IMG/VR virus record: IMGVR_UViG_3300046777_002658 | Coordinates: 62,001 to 126,000 of that record | Source of the DNA: a virus | Length of the DNA: 64,000 nucleotides | Strand: one strand, 5' to 3' | Shown here: piece after piece, positions 15,012-22,678 of the stretch | Numbering within the stretch: position 1 is the first letter of the stretch | Layout of the letters: every line of letters begins with the position of its first letter | Made by a program: the position numbers and the translations under genes | The notes under the pieces: generated by a model | What the model was told of the DNA's origin: nothing | Seen by the model: only the letters and a program-made list of their open reading frames with translations | Databases searched by the model: none

Positions 15012-15030
15012 AAAAAAAGATAAGTGAATG
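15012..15030 (+). promoter_or_regulatory. A-tract motif upstream of the 15059 gene
   Basis: AAAAAAAGATAAGTGAATG after CTCTTTTTCTT. No clean hairpin precedes this copy, unlike most others. Confidence 0.5.
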
Positions 15031-15058
15031 AAATAATATTTTCTAAGGAGAAGCAATC

Positions 15059-15592
15059 ATGGCTATTTTAAACTTTAGAGGTCACACACAAGAAGTAGAG
15101 ACTCTTAACAACCAAGAGTTCACTGCTCCCGTTGTTAGAGTAGTAAACTCCAACAGTTACTGGTATAGAGCTTACTTAGAAGATGGCAGTATAGTTCAGT
15201 TCATACTTCCCCAAGTAGAAGACAGTTTTAAGTTTATAAACTGTCTTTTAAAATATAAAGGACATGAACTTCATGTCCTTCTCAAAGAGGAAGAGTTTCC
15301 TGACTCTTCGATAGTCTCCATCTCCTTTACTAAAAGATACTGCAAAGCAGTATATAAAAATGGAGAGGCAGTGGAGTTTAGGTTTTTCAAGTACGAAGAT
15401 TCTATCCCGTTTAGGGATAACTTTCCGCTTGAAAAATACAAAGCAGCCCTAGCTGCAAAAACAATGGTTGAGCAGGCTATCTTTGAATACCAAAAGGAGA
15501 TGGAAAAACTAGGAGCCGTGAACTGCTATGACTCGACAGAGTCGTGGTTAGAGATAGAAGATATTCCAGACTATGAGTGGAATCTCTTTTAA
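15059..15592 (+). CDS. Hypothetical protein, 177 residues
   Basis: The ATG follows TAAGGAGAAGCAATC, a strong ribosome site. Predominantly beta in the first 130 residues, with alternating hydrophobic strands, then an alpha-helical segment (AALAAKTMVEQAIFEYQKEMEKL) and an acidic end. No known domain recognised. It forms a single-gene cassette with a hairpin downstream. Confidence 0.7.
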   Translation: MAILNFRGHTQEVETLNNQEFTAPVVRVVNSNSYWYRAYLEDGSIVQFILPQVEDSFKFINCLLKYKGHELHVLLKEEEFPDSSIVSISFTKRYCKAVYKNGEAVEFRFFKYEDSIPFRDNFPLEKYKAALAAKTMVEQAIFEYQKEMEKLGAVNCYDSTESWLEIEDIPDYEWNLF

Positions 15593-15619
15593 TCTGCGGA
15601 GTGCTGCAAGAACACCTTT

Positions 15620-15690
15620 TCTACCTATCTTCCATCACCAAGATAGGTAGAAGGCTTCCAGCCCTTTAAAGAAAAAAGATAAGTGAATGA
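15620..15690 (+). promoter_or_regulatory. Terminator plus A-tract motif cassette
   Basis: A 12-bp stem, TCTACCTATCTT with AAGATAGGTAGA (15620-15651), and GAAAAAAGATAAGTGAATGA at 15671-15690. Confidence 0.65.
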
Positions 15691-15702
15691 TAAGAAGAAG
15701 CA

Positions 15703-15963
15703 ATGATGTATAAACCTACAGCTTTTGAGAATGTAACTTATACATATACAGGTTATGACCTTGATGGTCAGCCTGTATATCAAAACGAACAGGGGGAGAG
15801 AACAACCCCCGAAGCTTTAATAGAGCAAGGGGCAACTGTGCCTCTTGGCAACACTGTTGTTCTAAAAGAACAACATGATGTCTGTGTCTACTGCGGCACA
15901 GACAACGGGCTCCACGGGGTTAGGAGGAGAGGCTACGAATGCTGCTCCTGCGGCAGTGCTTAA
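15703..15963 (+). CDS. Small zinc-ribbon-like protein, 86 residues
   Basis: The C-terminus carries CVYCG (about residues 63-67) and CCSCG (about 80-84), two knuckles spaced as in a zinc ribbon. The N-terminal half has a repeated beta-hairpin look (YTYTGYDLDGQPVYQNEQGE). Likely a small metal-binding protein with a nucleic-acid or protein partner, which cannot be named. Two adjacent ATG codons are possible starts. Confidence 0.65.
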   Translation: MMYKPTAFENVTYTYTGYDLDGQPVYQNEQGERTTPEALIEQGATVPLGNTVVLKEQHDVCVYCGTDNGLHGVRRRGYECCSCGSA

Positions 15964-16005
15964 CCTCCCCTCCCTCTAACTCAACGTAAGGTAAAGGAAG
16001 AAATA

Positions 16006-16257
16006 ATGAACACTATCCGCGTGAAAGAAGAAAATTTATCATCTATTGTTCAAGGTTTACAAGAAGCTGGCTTTTCAGCCAAGGCTTCTAAATGCACCCC
16101 TCTGAGTCAGTGGGAGCATGATCAAAACTCTGATTATGACTTCGAGCATTGGACGTTCAATTCCCTCATTGGTATGAGGGGTATTGAAACCAATGCAAGT
16201 GGGAAGCAAGCCCACAAAGTCATTAAAGCCCTCAAAAAGGAGGGCAAAGCAAAATAA
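16006..16257 (+). CDS. Hypothetical protein, 83 residues
   Basis: Follows the zinc-ribbon gene by about 40 bases with GTAAAGGAAG upstream and no terminator between, so the two are probably co-transcribed. Begins with a possible helix (EENLSSIVQGLQEAGFSAKA) and ends with a basic helix (KVIKALKKEGKAK). Family unknown. Confidence 0.6.
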   Translation: MNTIRVKEENLSSIVQGLQEAGFSAKASKCTPLSQWEHDQNSDYDFEHWTFNSLIGMRGIETNASGKQAHKVIKALKKEGKAK

Positions 16258-16271
16258 TAAACATTGATTAG

Positions 16272-16346
16272 GGTTTAGGTAGTAGTTAGACCTCTTTAAC
16301 TACTACCTAAACCTTATTCTTTAGAAAAAAAAAGAATAGTGAGTGG
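16272..16346 (+). promoter_or_regulatory. Terminator plus A-tract motif cassette
   Basis: A long stem, GGTTTAGGTAGTAGTTA with its complement (16272-16312), then TTATTCTTT, then AAAAAAAAAGAATAGTGAGT at 16325-16344. Confidence 0.75.
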
Positions 16347-16368
16347 AACTTATTAGTAAATTACAGCC

Positions 16369-17196
16369 ATGTCCATCAAGATAAAATTTCCCCAATTCTC
16401 ACACCACTCAGATGGCACTGTTTGGGTGCACCTTGATGGTGTGTATTGGCTAGACAAAAGTAACGAAAGATGGTTTGTATCGGGGGTTCACCCCCAAGGT
16501 ACCAACAGCCTTAGTTCTTGCAAAGGAGAGGTTGCCTCTCCGTTTTTCTTCAACCAGGAAACTGAAGAAGCTTTCCCTCTTTTCTTAGCTGCTATTGCGG
16601 CTAAGAAAGCAGAATTAAAAGCTTTCTCCCTCCAGACAGAGGGGATGGATAAGTTAGAAGCCATTAAGTTGGCAAGGGAACAGTTTGACATGAGTCTCAA
16701 AGAAGCCAAGGAATTGGTAGAAGGGTGCCCCAGAACTCGCTACTCTGTCACACCTCTCCCCGTAGAAGTTTTTCGGGTTGAGGAAAGCAACCACCCTACC
16801 GCAGAGGAGGATCAACTCTGCAGCGTGAAGGGTCTCTGGAGTGGGAAGATGACCCTTCCAGCTTCTCTACTGGCACAAGTAGAGGAACTGATTGATTGGC
16901 AAGAGCCGTTGCTTTCTGCAGACTTCGAGCCCTCCTTAGTCCAACTGTTGGACACAGGAGAATGCGTTGGAGAGACTGAAAAACTACTCCTGCGCTTCAA
17001 AGTTGATACAGAGGAGGAAACCACAAGCCTCTGTAGTTGGAAAATACGTGAAGAAGGAAAAGATTTGGCTCCTGACTTTTCCTGCCTGCGGGTAACCACG
17101 CTCGATGCAGCACCAGCCTTGTACTCTATGTACTTGGCAGGGAAAGCAGATGAAGCTGAACGTTGGAAACAGCGTTTAGCCCTATTAATCAAATAG
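16369..17196 (+). CDS. Protein with an L7/L12 C-terminal-like helical motif, 275 residues
   Basis: Residues 94-119 (GMDKLEAIKLAREQFDMSLKEAKE...) closely follow the pattern of the ribosomal L7/L12 C-terminal domain (IKxVRxxTxxxLKEAKxLVE). In ribosomes this region contacts translation factors. The flanks are unrecognised; residues 1-70 are beta-rich and 150-275 are acidic. Some bacterial and phage proteins reuse the fold as a small binding domain, so a role in translation is only a suggestion. Confidence 0.65.
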   Translation: MSIKIKFPQFSHHSDGTVWVHLDGVYWLDKSNERWFVSGVHPQGTNSLSSCKGEVASPFFFNQETEEAFPLFLAAIAAKKAELKAFSLQTEGMDKLEAIKLAREQFDMSLKEAKELVEGCPRTRYSVTPLPVEVFRVEESNHPTAEEDQLCSVKGLWSGKMTLPASLLAQVEELIDWQEPLLSADFEPSLVQLLDTGECVGETEKLLLRFKVDTEEETTSLCSWKIREEGKDLAPDFSCLRVTTLDAAPALYSMYLAGKADEAERWKQRLALLIK

Positions 17197-17210
17197 ATAT
17201 TAAGGGGAGG

Positions 17211-17253
17211 GGGGGGCTATCCCCCTTTTTCTTATAAAAAAGATAAGTCAGGG
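17211..17253 (+). promoter_or_regulatory. Terminator plus A-tract motif cassette
   Basis: GGGGG-gctat-CCCCC with TTTTTCTT, then ATAAAAAAGATAAGTCAGGG at 17234-17253, a weaker motif variant. Confidence 0.6.
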
Positions 17254-17262
17254 AGAAAGTCA

Positions 17263-17484
17263 ATGAGGCTGAACAAGAATAAACAACCTTCCCATATTGA
17301 GAAAGTGTTATCAGCTTTAGAAAGTCAGACTCATGGTGCTACAAGAGAGCACTTGAGAGTAATAACTGACCTTCCTAATGATGTTGTTGAAAGAAGATTA
17401 AAAGAGCTCGTTGAGCAAGGAGAGGTTGAGTTAATCAAACGCCCGGGCAGGAAAGGCTACCTTTATCTTAAAAAAGAAGAGTGA
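17263..17484 (+). CDS. Winged-helix DNA-binding protein, 73 residues
   Basis: The whole protein fits a winged helix: helix 1 HIEKVLSALESQ, helix 2 TREHLRVITDL, recognition helix NDVVERRLKELVEQGEVE, and a wing (LIKRPGRKGYLYL). It is basic. Probably a small transcription regulator of phage or host genes. The ATG follows GGGAGAAAGTCA. Confidence 0.7.
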   Translation: MRLNKNKQPSHIEKVLSALESQTHGATREHLRVITDLPNDVVERRLKELVEQGEVELIKRPGRKGYLYLKKEE

Positions 17485-17511
17485 AGGGAATTTTGTTAAA
17501 GAGAGGGAAGC

Positions 17512-17763
17512 ATGGAAATAGTAGTAATTCTAAAGAAAATTGGCAAGCACAGCGAAGTGCAGCCAATAGTATTCTTTGACCCAGCAGAGGGTCATAAATA
17601 CTGGGAAGAGATTAAAGCAGACTTCTTACGGGACGAAGACAGTCGTTATTACGACTGTGAGCTCTGGCAAGGAAAGCCAGACTCTCTGAGAAGGATAGAA
17701 TACTTACAGGGGGCTTATAACATTAAAAGACTGGTCAACCTATCAAGGCAACCAGTCTTTTAA
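17512..17763 (+). CDS. Hypothetical protein, 83 residues
   Basis: Follows the winged-helix gene by 27 bases with GAGAGGG upstream, likely the same transcript. Rich in aromatic and charged residues (YWEEIKADFLRDEDSRYYDCELW). Its last codons form the terminator stem at 17725-17761. Function unknown. Confidence 0.6.
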   Translation: MEIVVILKKIGKHSEVQPIVFFDPAEGHKYWEEIKADFLRDEDSRYYDCELWQGKPDSLRRIEYLQGAYNIKRLVNLSRQPVF

Positions 17764-17766
17764 TTT
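17725..17766. terminator. Bidirectional terminator between converging genes
   Basis: An 11-bp stem AAAAGACTGGT / ACCAGTCTTTT overlaps the end of the plus-strand gene, with T on one side and A on the other. It faces the minus-strand gene that ends at 17785. Confidence 0.65.
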
Positions 17767-17784
17767 AAAAAAGTATAGAGTAGC

Positions 17785-18540
17785 TTACAGGGCAAAGCTC
17801 TCTTCTAAGGAAAGCAGCCGGCGCAGTCTTATGATTTCTTGATTAGATTCTTGAAGCATTACTCTTTCACTCTTAAAATGCTTGCATCTAAGGCGCAGTC
17901 TTATGATTTCTTGATTAGATTCTTGAAGCTTATCACTAAGTTCTTCTAGTTTATATGTTAGCTCATCAACCTTCTTTTCCAACTGAGCATAGGTTGGCTT
18001 GCTAGTCCTTTCTTGTTGAGCAGCTAGTTCTTCTCTCTCTTTAAAGTAGAGATGATGATCTAGTTCTTTAAGGTTATAGCCTGCTTCCCTCTTTTTAATG
18101 CCCCAAGTGATAATCTTGAGAGTAATCTGCAGTCTATAGCAAGCTTCGCTTTCTTGTAGCTTTAAGTCTTCTACTATATCCCAATTTTCTGCCAGCCTCA
18201 TGTAGTTCCAAGCCTGCGATCGCTTCAGACTAGCATTAGAGTTCTTACCATAAAAGGTTTGAAGATAGTGCTCAAAAGAGTTAAACACCCCTATGTCTGA
18301 GACAATAGGTTTCTCTTTTGAAGCACCCCGCAGAGCTTCTCTTATCTTTATCAGAAACTCACCAGAGTTCTTATAGTGAGTAAGGCTTTTAAAGCGATAG
18401 CTCTGGGATGTCTCATAAGCTTCCTTAGCAACTAGAAGTTCATTCATGCTGGCATTGTGATAAGATAGTAGGTATACGGAAGGCACCGGCTCATCCATAA
18501 ATTCTAACTCTTCGATGAAAAAGTCGTTCGTATCAATCAT
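17785..18540 (-). CDS. Counter-oriented HTH/coiled-coil protein, paralogue of the gene at 24488
   Basis: 251 residues from the ATG at 18540, with AAAGG upstream; a longer frame would begin at 18597. The core (LKRSQAWNYMRLAENWDIVEDLKLQESEACYRLQITLKIITWG, shown in part) matches the minus-strand gene at 24488 strongly, including NLKELDHHLYF. The pattern recalls DUF3102/ParB-type helix-turn-helix regions. The C-terminus is a coiled coil with LQESNQEIIRLR present twice. One of only two early genes against the general direction, so a regulator is a fair guess. Confidence 0.75.
   Translation of the reverse strand: MIDTNDFFIEELEFMDEPVPSVYLLSYHNASMNELLVAKEAYETSQSYRFKSLTHYKNSGEFLIKIREALRGASKEKPIVSDIGVFNSFEHYLQTFYGKNSNASLKRSQAWNYMRLAENWDIVEDLKLQESEACYRLQITLKIITWGIKKREAGYNLKELDHHLYFKEREELAAQQERTSKPTYAQLEKKVDELTYKLEELSDKLQESNQEIIRLRLRCKHFKSERVMLQESNQEIIRLRRLLSLEESFAL
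17820..17929 (-). repeat. 38-bp exact direct repeat in the coiled-coil end of the gene
   Basis: Copies at 17820-17857 and 17892-17929, 72 bp apart, so the frame is kept. They encode the doubled LQESNQEIIRLR heptad segment. A recent internal duplication lengthened the coiled coil. Confidence 0.9.
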
Positions 18541-18561
18541 AATAAACCTTTGGTACTTTTG

Positions 18562-18591
18562 ATAGGTAGTCCATTTCGCTGGACTACCTAT
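18562..18591. terminator. 11-bp inverted repeat between divergent genes
   Basis: ATAGGTAGTCC / GGACTACCTAT, 22 bases upstream of the minus-strand start codon. It could be an operator dyad or a terminator for incoming transcription; it has no long T-run. Confidence 0.5.
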
Positions 18592-18641
18592 TTCCATATT
18601 AACAGCTTATTAGCAGAAGTGTGTGCGATCGCTCTTTCAAA

Positions 18642-18662
18642 GAAAAAAAGAAGAGTGAGTGA
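18642..18662 (+). promoter_or_regulatory. A-tract motif upstream of the 18691 gene
   Basis: GAAAAAAAGAAGAGTGAGTG, just after a HIP1 octamer and CTCTTTC. Confidence 0.6.
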
Positions 18663-18690
18663 AGTTATTTGTTGTTTAAGGGGGATTACC

Positions 18691-19563
18691 GTGGAATTAC
18701 TTAAAAGAAAATTTGAGAGCTTTGAAGATGCTAACTACTGGGTAGCTGGCTTGTCTAAAGCCATCAACACTACCTATATTCCTAGTGGTAATAGCATAGA
18801 GGAAGTGTATGCTTCCTTCCTGAAGATACAACTGGGTCGGAGCTTCAACCATAACTGTGGGTTTGGCTCTGCTAACCTTGAGATGGTATTCAACGAGGGT
18901 GCCATGACCTTTCACTACTCCAGCACGTCTGGTACGTATGTCTTCTTGCAGTATTGCTTCTCCGACAAGATGGAGTTTAAGGGTGGAAGCGTCGAGTGTT
19001 CCATACCAGACCACAGAGTAGGCGGACAGCACTATGAGTTAATCACTCAACTCATCTATGACTACAAGTGGTCTAAAGATGGTGAGGTAGTTGTTCCCTT
19101 AGAGCTAATAAGCTTGAACCCTGAAGGTACAGAGTTTCCAACTCCTACTTGGGTTCTGGATGACTTAGCTAACCGAAGAGCTCAGAACAACCCAGAAGAG
19201 CGGGATGCTCAACTGCTGGAGTTTGGTTACACTCCTGTAGCTAAACCTATAGGCTTTGAGAGAGCCTGGGAGAATCCTAACCCTGAAGTCTATTATCCTT
19301 ATATAGTTCTCTCTGAGCAGTACAGTCATAACAGCAAGAACTACTTCATTCTGAGGGAGGGTAGTTGTGTGGAGCGTGACTACTCTGTCTCCTATAGGAG
19401 ACTACTGGAGATTCTGGCTGAACCTCCTAAAGAGAGCCGCCGAGCTCGCAGGACTAGAAGGTCAAAGTCAGAGGAAGTGGTAGAAGTAGAAGTAGAAGAC
19501 TACGACTACGACTACGACTACAACTATGAAGAGTCTGAATACACTGACGAGGATGAGAGTTAA
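18691..19563 (+). CDS. Hypothetical protein with acidic Asp-Tyr repeat tail, 290 residues
   Basis: The GTG start is chosen because AAGGGGGA lies eight bases upstream and the motif sits just before it; the longer frame from 18550 would run through the motif. The body is unrecognised. Residues about 245-260 are very basic (SRRARRTRRSK) and the last 30 residues are acidic with a (DY)n run. This charge-reversed tail resembles nucleic-acid mimic or regulatory tails. Confidence 0.7.
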   Translation: MELLKRKFESFEDANYWVAGLSKAINTTYIPSGNSIEEVYASFLKIQLGRSFNHNCGFGSANLEMVFNEGAMTFHYSSTSGTYVFLQYCFSDKMEFKGGSVECSIPDHRVGGQHYELITQLIYDYKWSKDGEVVVPLELISLNPEGTEFPTPTWVLDDLANRRAQNNPEERDAQLLEFGYTPVAKPIGFERAWENPNPEVYYPYIVLSEQYSHNSKNYFILREGSCVERDYSVSYRRLLEILAEPPKESRRARRTRRSKSEEVVEVEVEDYDYDYDYNYEESEYTDEDES

Positions 19564-19571
19564 GGTAAGGA

Positions 19572-19618
19572 GGGGGCATCAAGCCCCCCTTTTCTTAAGG
19601 AAAAAAGAATAGAGTGTG
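19572..19618 (+). promoter_or_regulatory. Terminator plus A-tract motif cassette
   Basis: GGGGGC-atcaa-GCCCCC with TTTTCTT, then GGAAAAAAGAATAGAGTGTG at 19599-19618. Confidence 0.65.
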
Positions 19619-19626
19619 TATAAACT

Positions 19627-20148
19627 ATGCTTGTGAAAAGAGAAATGATTGAACAATTAAAGCTAACTCTTCCTGTACATCTGTATGGTGTAGGTAAAGC
19701 TAAGTCTTTTGAAGGGCTCCTGAAAGAAATAGAAGACGGGGAGACCCAGATGGTCTTTGAAAACGACCTGCCAGTCAGACTAATCCAGGTTGCTAGAGTA
19801 TATGTCTTCCACAAAGACCAACAGCTTGTAGAAAGCAAGCAGACCATCAAGGGTCAGGGAGATAGACTCAGAAACCTTGAATGTGTTTCTGAGAAGTTTA
19901 AGTTATCAGAGTCTGCTCTAGATGCAGCGTGTCGTGGCATTCAGGAGGAGTTGGGAGTGAGCGTGTCATATTCTGAATTACAGTTTTTAGGTAAAAAGAC
20001 AGGGGAGCGGGTGAGTCCCAGCTATCCAGGATTGATGACCCGGTATGATTTCTTTGACTTCAAGTGGGATATGCCAGAACGGCTTTACAAGTCTGAAGGG
20101 TATATAGCTGACGAAGGGGATTGTATAACCTTTTTTAACTGGAAGTAG
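19627..20148 (+). CDS. Nudix-like hydrolase, 173 residues
   Basis: A Nudix-box pattern is visible at residues 95-111: E95-x7-R103-G-I-Q-E107-E108-L-G110-V. The canonical Glu after Arg is Gly here, and the leading Gly is missing. The catalytic EE pair is kept, so activity is possible on a nucleoside diphosphate derivative. Phage Nudix enzymes can act on NAD-type compounds, (p)ppGpp or capped RNA; the substrate cannot be read here. It sits in a single-gene cassette. Confidence 0.7.
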   Translation: MLVKREMIEQLKLTLPVHLYGVGKAKSFEGLLKEIEDGETQMVFENDLPVRLIQVARVYVFHKDQQLVESKQTIKGQGDRLRNLECVSEKFKLSESALDAACRGIQEELGVSVSYSELQFLGKKTGERVSPSYPGLMTRYDFFDFKWDMPERLYKSEGYIADEGDCITFFNWK

Positions 20149-20154
20149 GCGGAA

Positions 20155-20199
20155 GGGGCTTGATGCCCCTTTTCTTAAAGAAAAAAAGAATAGCGTATG
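20155..20199 (+). promoter_or_regulatory. Terminator plus A-tract motif cassette
   Basis: GGGGC-ttgat-GCCCC and TTTTCTT, then GAAAAAAAGAATAGCGTATG at 20180-20199. The possible ATG at 20197 lies within the motif. Confidence 0.65.
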
Positions 20200-20661
20200 A
20201 AAGTGTTTACCACTATTAATCCTATGAACGTTACCTACGAACTCACCCTCCTAAACTCAATAGTAACCAACCAAGCTAAGGAGCTAGAGCTCCTTAGACA
20301 ACAGATAGAAGAAATGTCTACACCAAAGTCTCATGACTACAGTAAGTGTTGGAAGACAAAGGATGGCAAATTGCTCTCCTACTGTGAGATGACCGACTAC
20401 CACTTGTTCTGTGCTATCCAGAAAGTGTGGTCTACAAGTCCATCAGTAGCTCCTCTGTTAAAAGAGGCACAAGCTAGATGGCACAGCATCCTTATTGACG
20501 AGACAGACAAAAACAGAAGTTGTTTAGAGTTTAGTGGAGACTTTAGAATCTCAGACCTTTTGTCAACAGAATACGTTTTCTCTCCTTTAAGAAGGAAAGC
20601 TATCTTGCTGGCTTATAAAAGCCTAAGGCAAGCCGGGGTGGATGTGGCTTTGACTATCTAG
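20197..20661 (+). CDS. Hypothetical protein, 154 residues
   Basis: Possible starts are the ATG at 20197, which coincides with the end of the motif, or the ATG at 20224. A short coiled-coil-like helix (VTNQAKELELLRQQIEEM) is followed by a helical domain. Family unknown. A hairpin with a T-rich tail follows at 20669-20705. Confidence 0.6.
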   Translation: MKVFTTINPMNVTYELTLLNSIVTNQAKELELLRQQIEEMSTPKSHDYSKCWKTKDGKLLSYCEMTDYHLFCAIQKVWSTSPSVAPLLKEAQARWHSILIDETDKNRSCLEFSGDFRISDLLSTEYVFSPLRRKAILLAYKSLRQAGVDVALTI

Positions 20662-20668
20662 AAGCGGT

Positions 20669-20708
20669 GTAGGTAGAGGGTTTACGCTCACCTACTCTTA
20701 ACCTTTTC
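20669..20708 (+). terminator. Hairpin terminator
   Basis: GTAGGTAGAG and CTCACCTAC pair, followed by TCTTAACCTTTTCC. Confidence 0.5.
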
Positions 20709-20727
20709 CTTTCTAGTAAATTGTAAA

Positions 20728-20991
20728 ATGACAACAACTTATAAGCTATGCCAAGCAGTTGGCACTTACAGCATTGACTCTTACTTGCATGAGTCAATCA
20801 AGCTCAATCCTGGTAAACCTCATTACCTGAGGGTGAGCCTGACATCCACTGCCTATAGAAATGTAGTGACAGTGATTAGAGTTAAAGTAGATTCTATGAA
20901 GAGTCTACATGGGAAAATCATTAACTTGAGAGCACTATACCAAAAGAAATGGGGTGTCCCCCCGGATGAGGTGGTAGTAAGCCGGGGTTAG
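20728..20991 (+). CDS. Hypothetical protein, 87 residues
   Basis: A small basic, beta-rich protein (PHYLRVSLTSTAYRNVVTVIRVKV). The stop is followed at once by the ACGAACAGTTCGT dyad at 20994-21006. No array motif lies directly upstream, so it may be read from the previous promoter. Family not recognised. Confidence 0.55.
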   Translation: MTTTYKLCQAVGTYSIDSYLHESIKLNPGKPHYLRVSLTSTAYRNVVTVIRVKVDSMKSLHGKIINLRALYQKKWGVPPDEVVVSRG

Positions 20992-20993
20992 TG

Positions 20994-21006
20994 ACGAACA
21001 GTTCGT
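20994..21006. repeat. ACGAACAGTTCGT dyad, intergenic copy
   Basis: Extends to TGACGAACAGTTCGTCA and is followed by an AAGAGAG/CTCTCTT hairpin (21008-21029). Other copies: 8-20, 9598-9610, 30750-30762 (one mismatch), 34404-34416, 41511-41523 and 53166-53178. Confidence 0.85.
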
Positions 21007-21032
21007 CAAGAGAGCATTAAGCCTCTCTTCAT

Positions 21033-21053
21033 GGAAAAAAGAATAGTGGGTGA
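21033..21053 (+). promoter_or_regulatory. A-tract motif upstream of the 21089 gene
   Basis: GGAAAAAAGAATAGTGGGTG after the AAGAGAG/CTCTCTT hairpin. Confidence 0.6.
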
Positions 21054-21088
21054 GTTTCAAGTACACAACTGCTGCAGCAGTTTTAACC

Positions 21089-21610
21089 ATGCCTTATATT
21101 CATATCAAGATATCAGACAACGTGGCAGCTCTCCTAGAGGAAGCTAGATCCACTGGTAGTGGATTTGAGTTCAAGTCCAACTTACATGGGTTAGACATAC
21201 AGGTCAGCCCAGGAGTAAAACCTACCCTCACAGGTTCTTTCAGCAACTTTAAGGTTGTTGCCGAACCACAAATAGTAGTAGAGGACAGAGTGCTCATAGA
21301 ACAACCTCCAGAACAACCACAACCCTCTAACGTTGTTTCTATCAAGCTACCTCACAGCAAAGAAGCAGAAATAGAGAATCGCAGGAATCTGTTAGTAGCT
21401 TTACTACAGAGGGGTTACCGACCAGGTATGACTCAAGCAGAAATAAGGGAGCTAATGCTCCAAGACTGCGGGGTTGAGTGTTCAGTTACTACTGTAAACA
21501 ATGATCTTAATGAACTCAAGAAAAGAGGCACAATCACCTCTTATACCGAGCGGGGCGTGGGCATAGTTTATAAAGTAGTGGAGCCCCCAACTAAAGCTTT
21601 ACCTTTTTAG
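21089..21610 (+). CDS. Protein with C-terminal winged-helix domain, 173 residues
   Basis: The start at ATG 21089 is favoured over a GTG at 21050 that lies in the motif. Residues about 1-60 are beta-rich. After a Pro/Gln-rich linker (EQPPEQPQPSN) comes a winged helix: NRRNLLVALLQRG, TQAEIRELM, and a recognition helix TTVNNDLNELKKRGTI. Probably a DNA-binding regulator with a ligand- or partner-binding N-terminus. Confidence 0.65.
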   Translation: MPYIHIKISDNVAALLEEARSTGSGFEFKSNLHGLDIQVSPGVKPTLTGSFSNFKVVAEPQIVVEDRVLIEQPPEQPQPSNVVSIKLPHSKEAEIENRRNLLVALLQRGYRPGMTQAEIRELMLQDCGVECSVTTVNNDLNELKKRGTITSYTERGVGIVYKVVEPPTKALPF

Positions 21611-21619
21611 GGTAATCAA

Positions 21620-21670
21620 GGGAGTGTAACAGCTCCCTATCTCTTTAAAAGAAAAAAAGAATAGGGAATG
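21620..21670 (+). promoter_or_regulatory. Terminator plus A-tract motif cassette
   Basis: GGGAG/CTCCC hairpin and CTCTTT, then AAAAAAAGAATAGGGAATGA ending near 21671. No gene follows before the next terminator. Confidence 0.6.
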
Positions 21671-21728
21671 AGTATAAAACTCTCTCTGTGTACTGGGTAG
21701 TTATTTCAGAAATAACTACCCATTTTTT
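21671..21728 (+). ncRNA. Candidate small RNA between motif and terminator
   Basis: The motif ending at 21670 is followed by about 25 unstructured bases and a perfect 12-bp terminator, GGGTAGTTATTT / AAATAACTACCC (21695-21721), with TTTTTT. There is no reading frame. The next motif begins at 21754. The predicted RNA would be about 60 nt. Confidence 0.45.
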
Positions 21729-21753
21729 ATATCATCTGCTGATCGTTTTTATA

Positions 21754-21774
21754 AGAAAAAAGAATAGTGGATGA
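21754..21774 (+). promoter_or_regulatory. A-tract motif upstream of the 21809 gene
   Basis: AGAAAAAAGAATAGTGGATG after TTTTTAT, matching the consensus. Confidence 0.6.
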
Positions 21775-21808
21775 ATTAGTAAACACTCAACAATCTTTAA
21801 GGTAAAAA

Positions 21809-22558
21809 ATGACTACTAACACAAGCACCGCTTCCTCTTCCTCTTTAGACCAAGCTGAATACTCTCCGCTAGAATTTGTAGCTATGCTACAGAACGATCC
21901 TCAAAGGGCACACTTGGTACATCAAATTCCAGAGATATTCTTTCAGCAGGCAAAGGCAAACTGCTCAACGTTCATAATCACCCCCGATATGATTGCTGAC
22001 CGTCTGCTGAACATTCAAGTAGCAGAACCCTTAGTGGAAGGAGACTCAGCAGTCAACATCAAACTGCGCCTTGTAGCTAGAGTAGATGAGCACTTCAACT
22101 TTATTCCTTTAGCCAAACAGGGTGAAGCTGATGAAAACGAGGACATTCCTTCAGCTTGGCTAAAAGGATTCAACTCTACTTTTATATCTTTAAACAACTC
22201 TTCTGTTAAAGCAGGACTTTTAACAGACAGAGAGTTGAAGTCTCTTGTAAACCACGCTGAGTTTTACGAGACCATTCCATTGGATGAAACAGGTCTCAGG
22301 TCTGCTTACTACAAAGACCCAAAGTACAAAAAAAACAAAATGAACCTCTCTGGAGTAGAAGGAGCAGAGGGTCAGTTCCAGTTCTTAATGGAAGTAAGAC
22401 AAAAAGGTAATAATGCCGGGGAGGAAACTCTTGGCATTGTTGTTAAGTTCTGGACTCCGGGAGCGTTTAAGTTCCTCGGTGGTGGTAATGCACGGGTAGT
22501 CTCCCTTAATGCTGTAACACCTGCCACTGGTTGGACATATAAATCTGCTAAGAAATAA
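21809..22558 (+). CDS. Hypothetical protein, 249 residues
   Basis: The ATG follows TTTAAGGTAAAA. The N-terminus is Ser/Thr-rich, then a globular alpha/beta protein with a charged middle (EADENEDIPSAWLKGF) and a basic patch (KDPKYKKNKMN). The size and a beta-rich C-terminal half would suit a single-stranded-DNA-binding or replication accessory protein, but no signature supports that. A strong terminator follows. Confidence 0.7.
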   Translation: MTTNTSTASSSSLDQAEYSPLEFVAMLQNDPQRAHLVHQIPEIFFQQAKANCSTFIITPDMIADRLLNIQVAEPLVEGDSAVNIKLRLVARVDEHFNFIPLAKQGEADENEDIPSAWLKGFNSTFISLNNSSVKAGLLTDRELKSLVNHAEFYETIPLDETGLRSAYYKDPKYKKNKMNLSGVEGAEGQFQFLMEVRQKGNNAGEETLGIVVKFWTPGAFKFLGGGNARVVSLNAVTPATGWTYKSAKK

Positions 22559-22565
22559 TCCTGTT

Positions 22566-22648
22566 AGACCTGGTTCACTAAACCAGGTCTGACTTTCTTT
22601 CTTCTCTCTCAACTAACTCTTTTAAATAAGAAAAAAGAACAGAGAAGG
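22566..22648 (+). promoter_or_regulatory. Terminator plus A-tract motif cassette
   Basis: AGACCTGGTT-cact-AACCAGGTCT with TTTCTTTCTT, then GAAAAAAGAACAGAGAAGG at 22630-22648. Confidence 0.7.
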
Positions 22649-22678
22649 ATTACCTTATAAGTACCAAAGGCAAATCCC

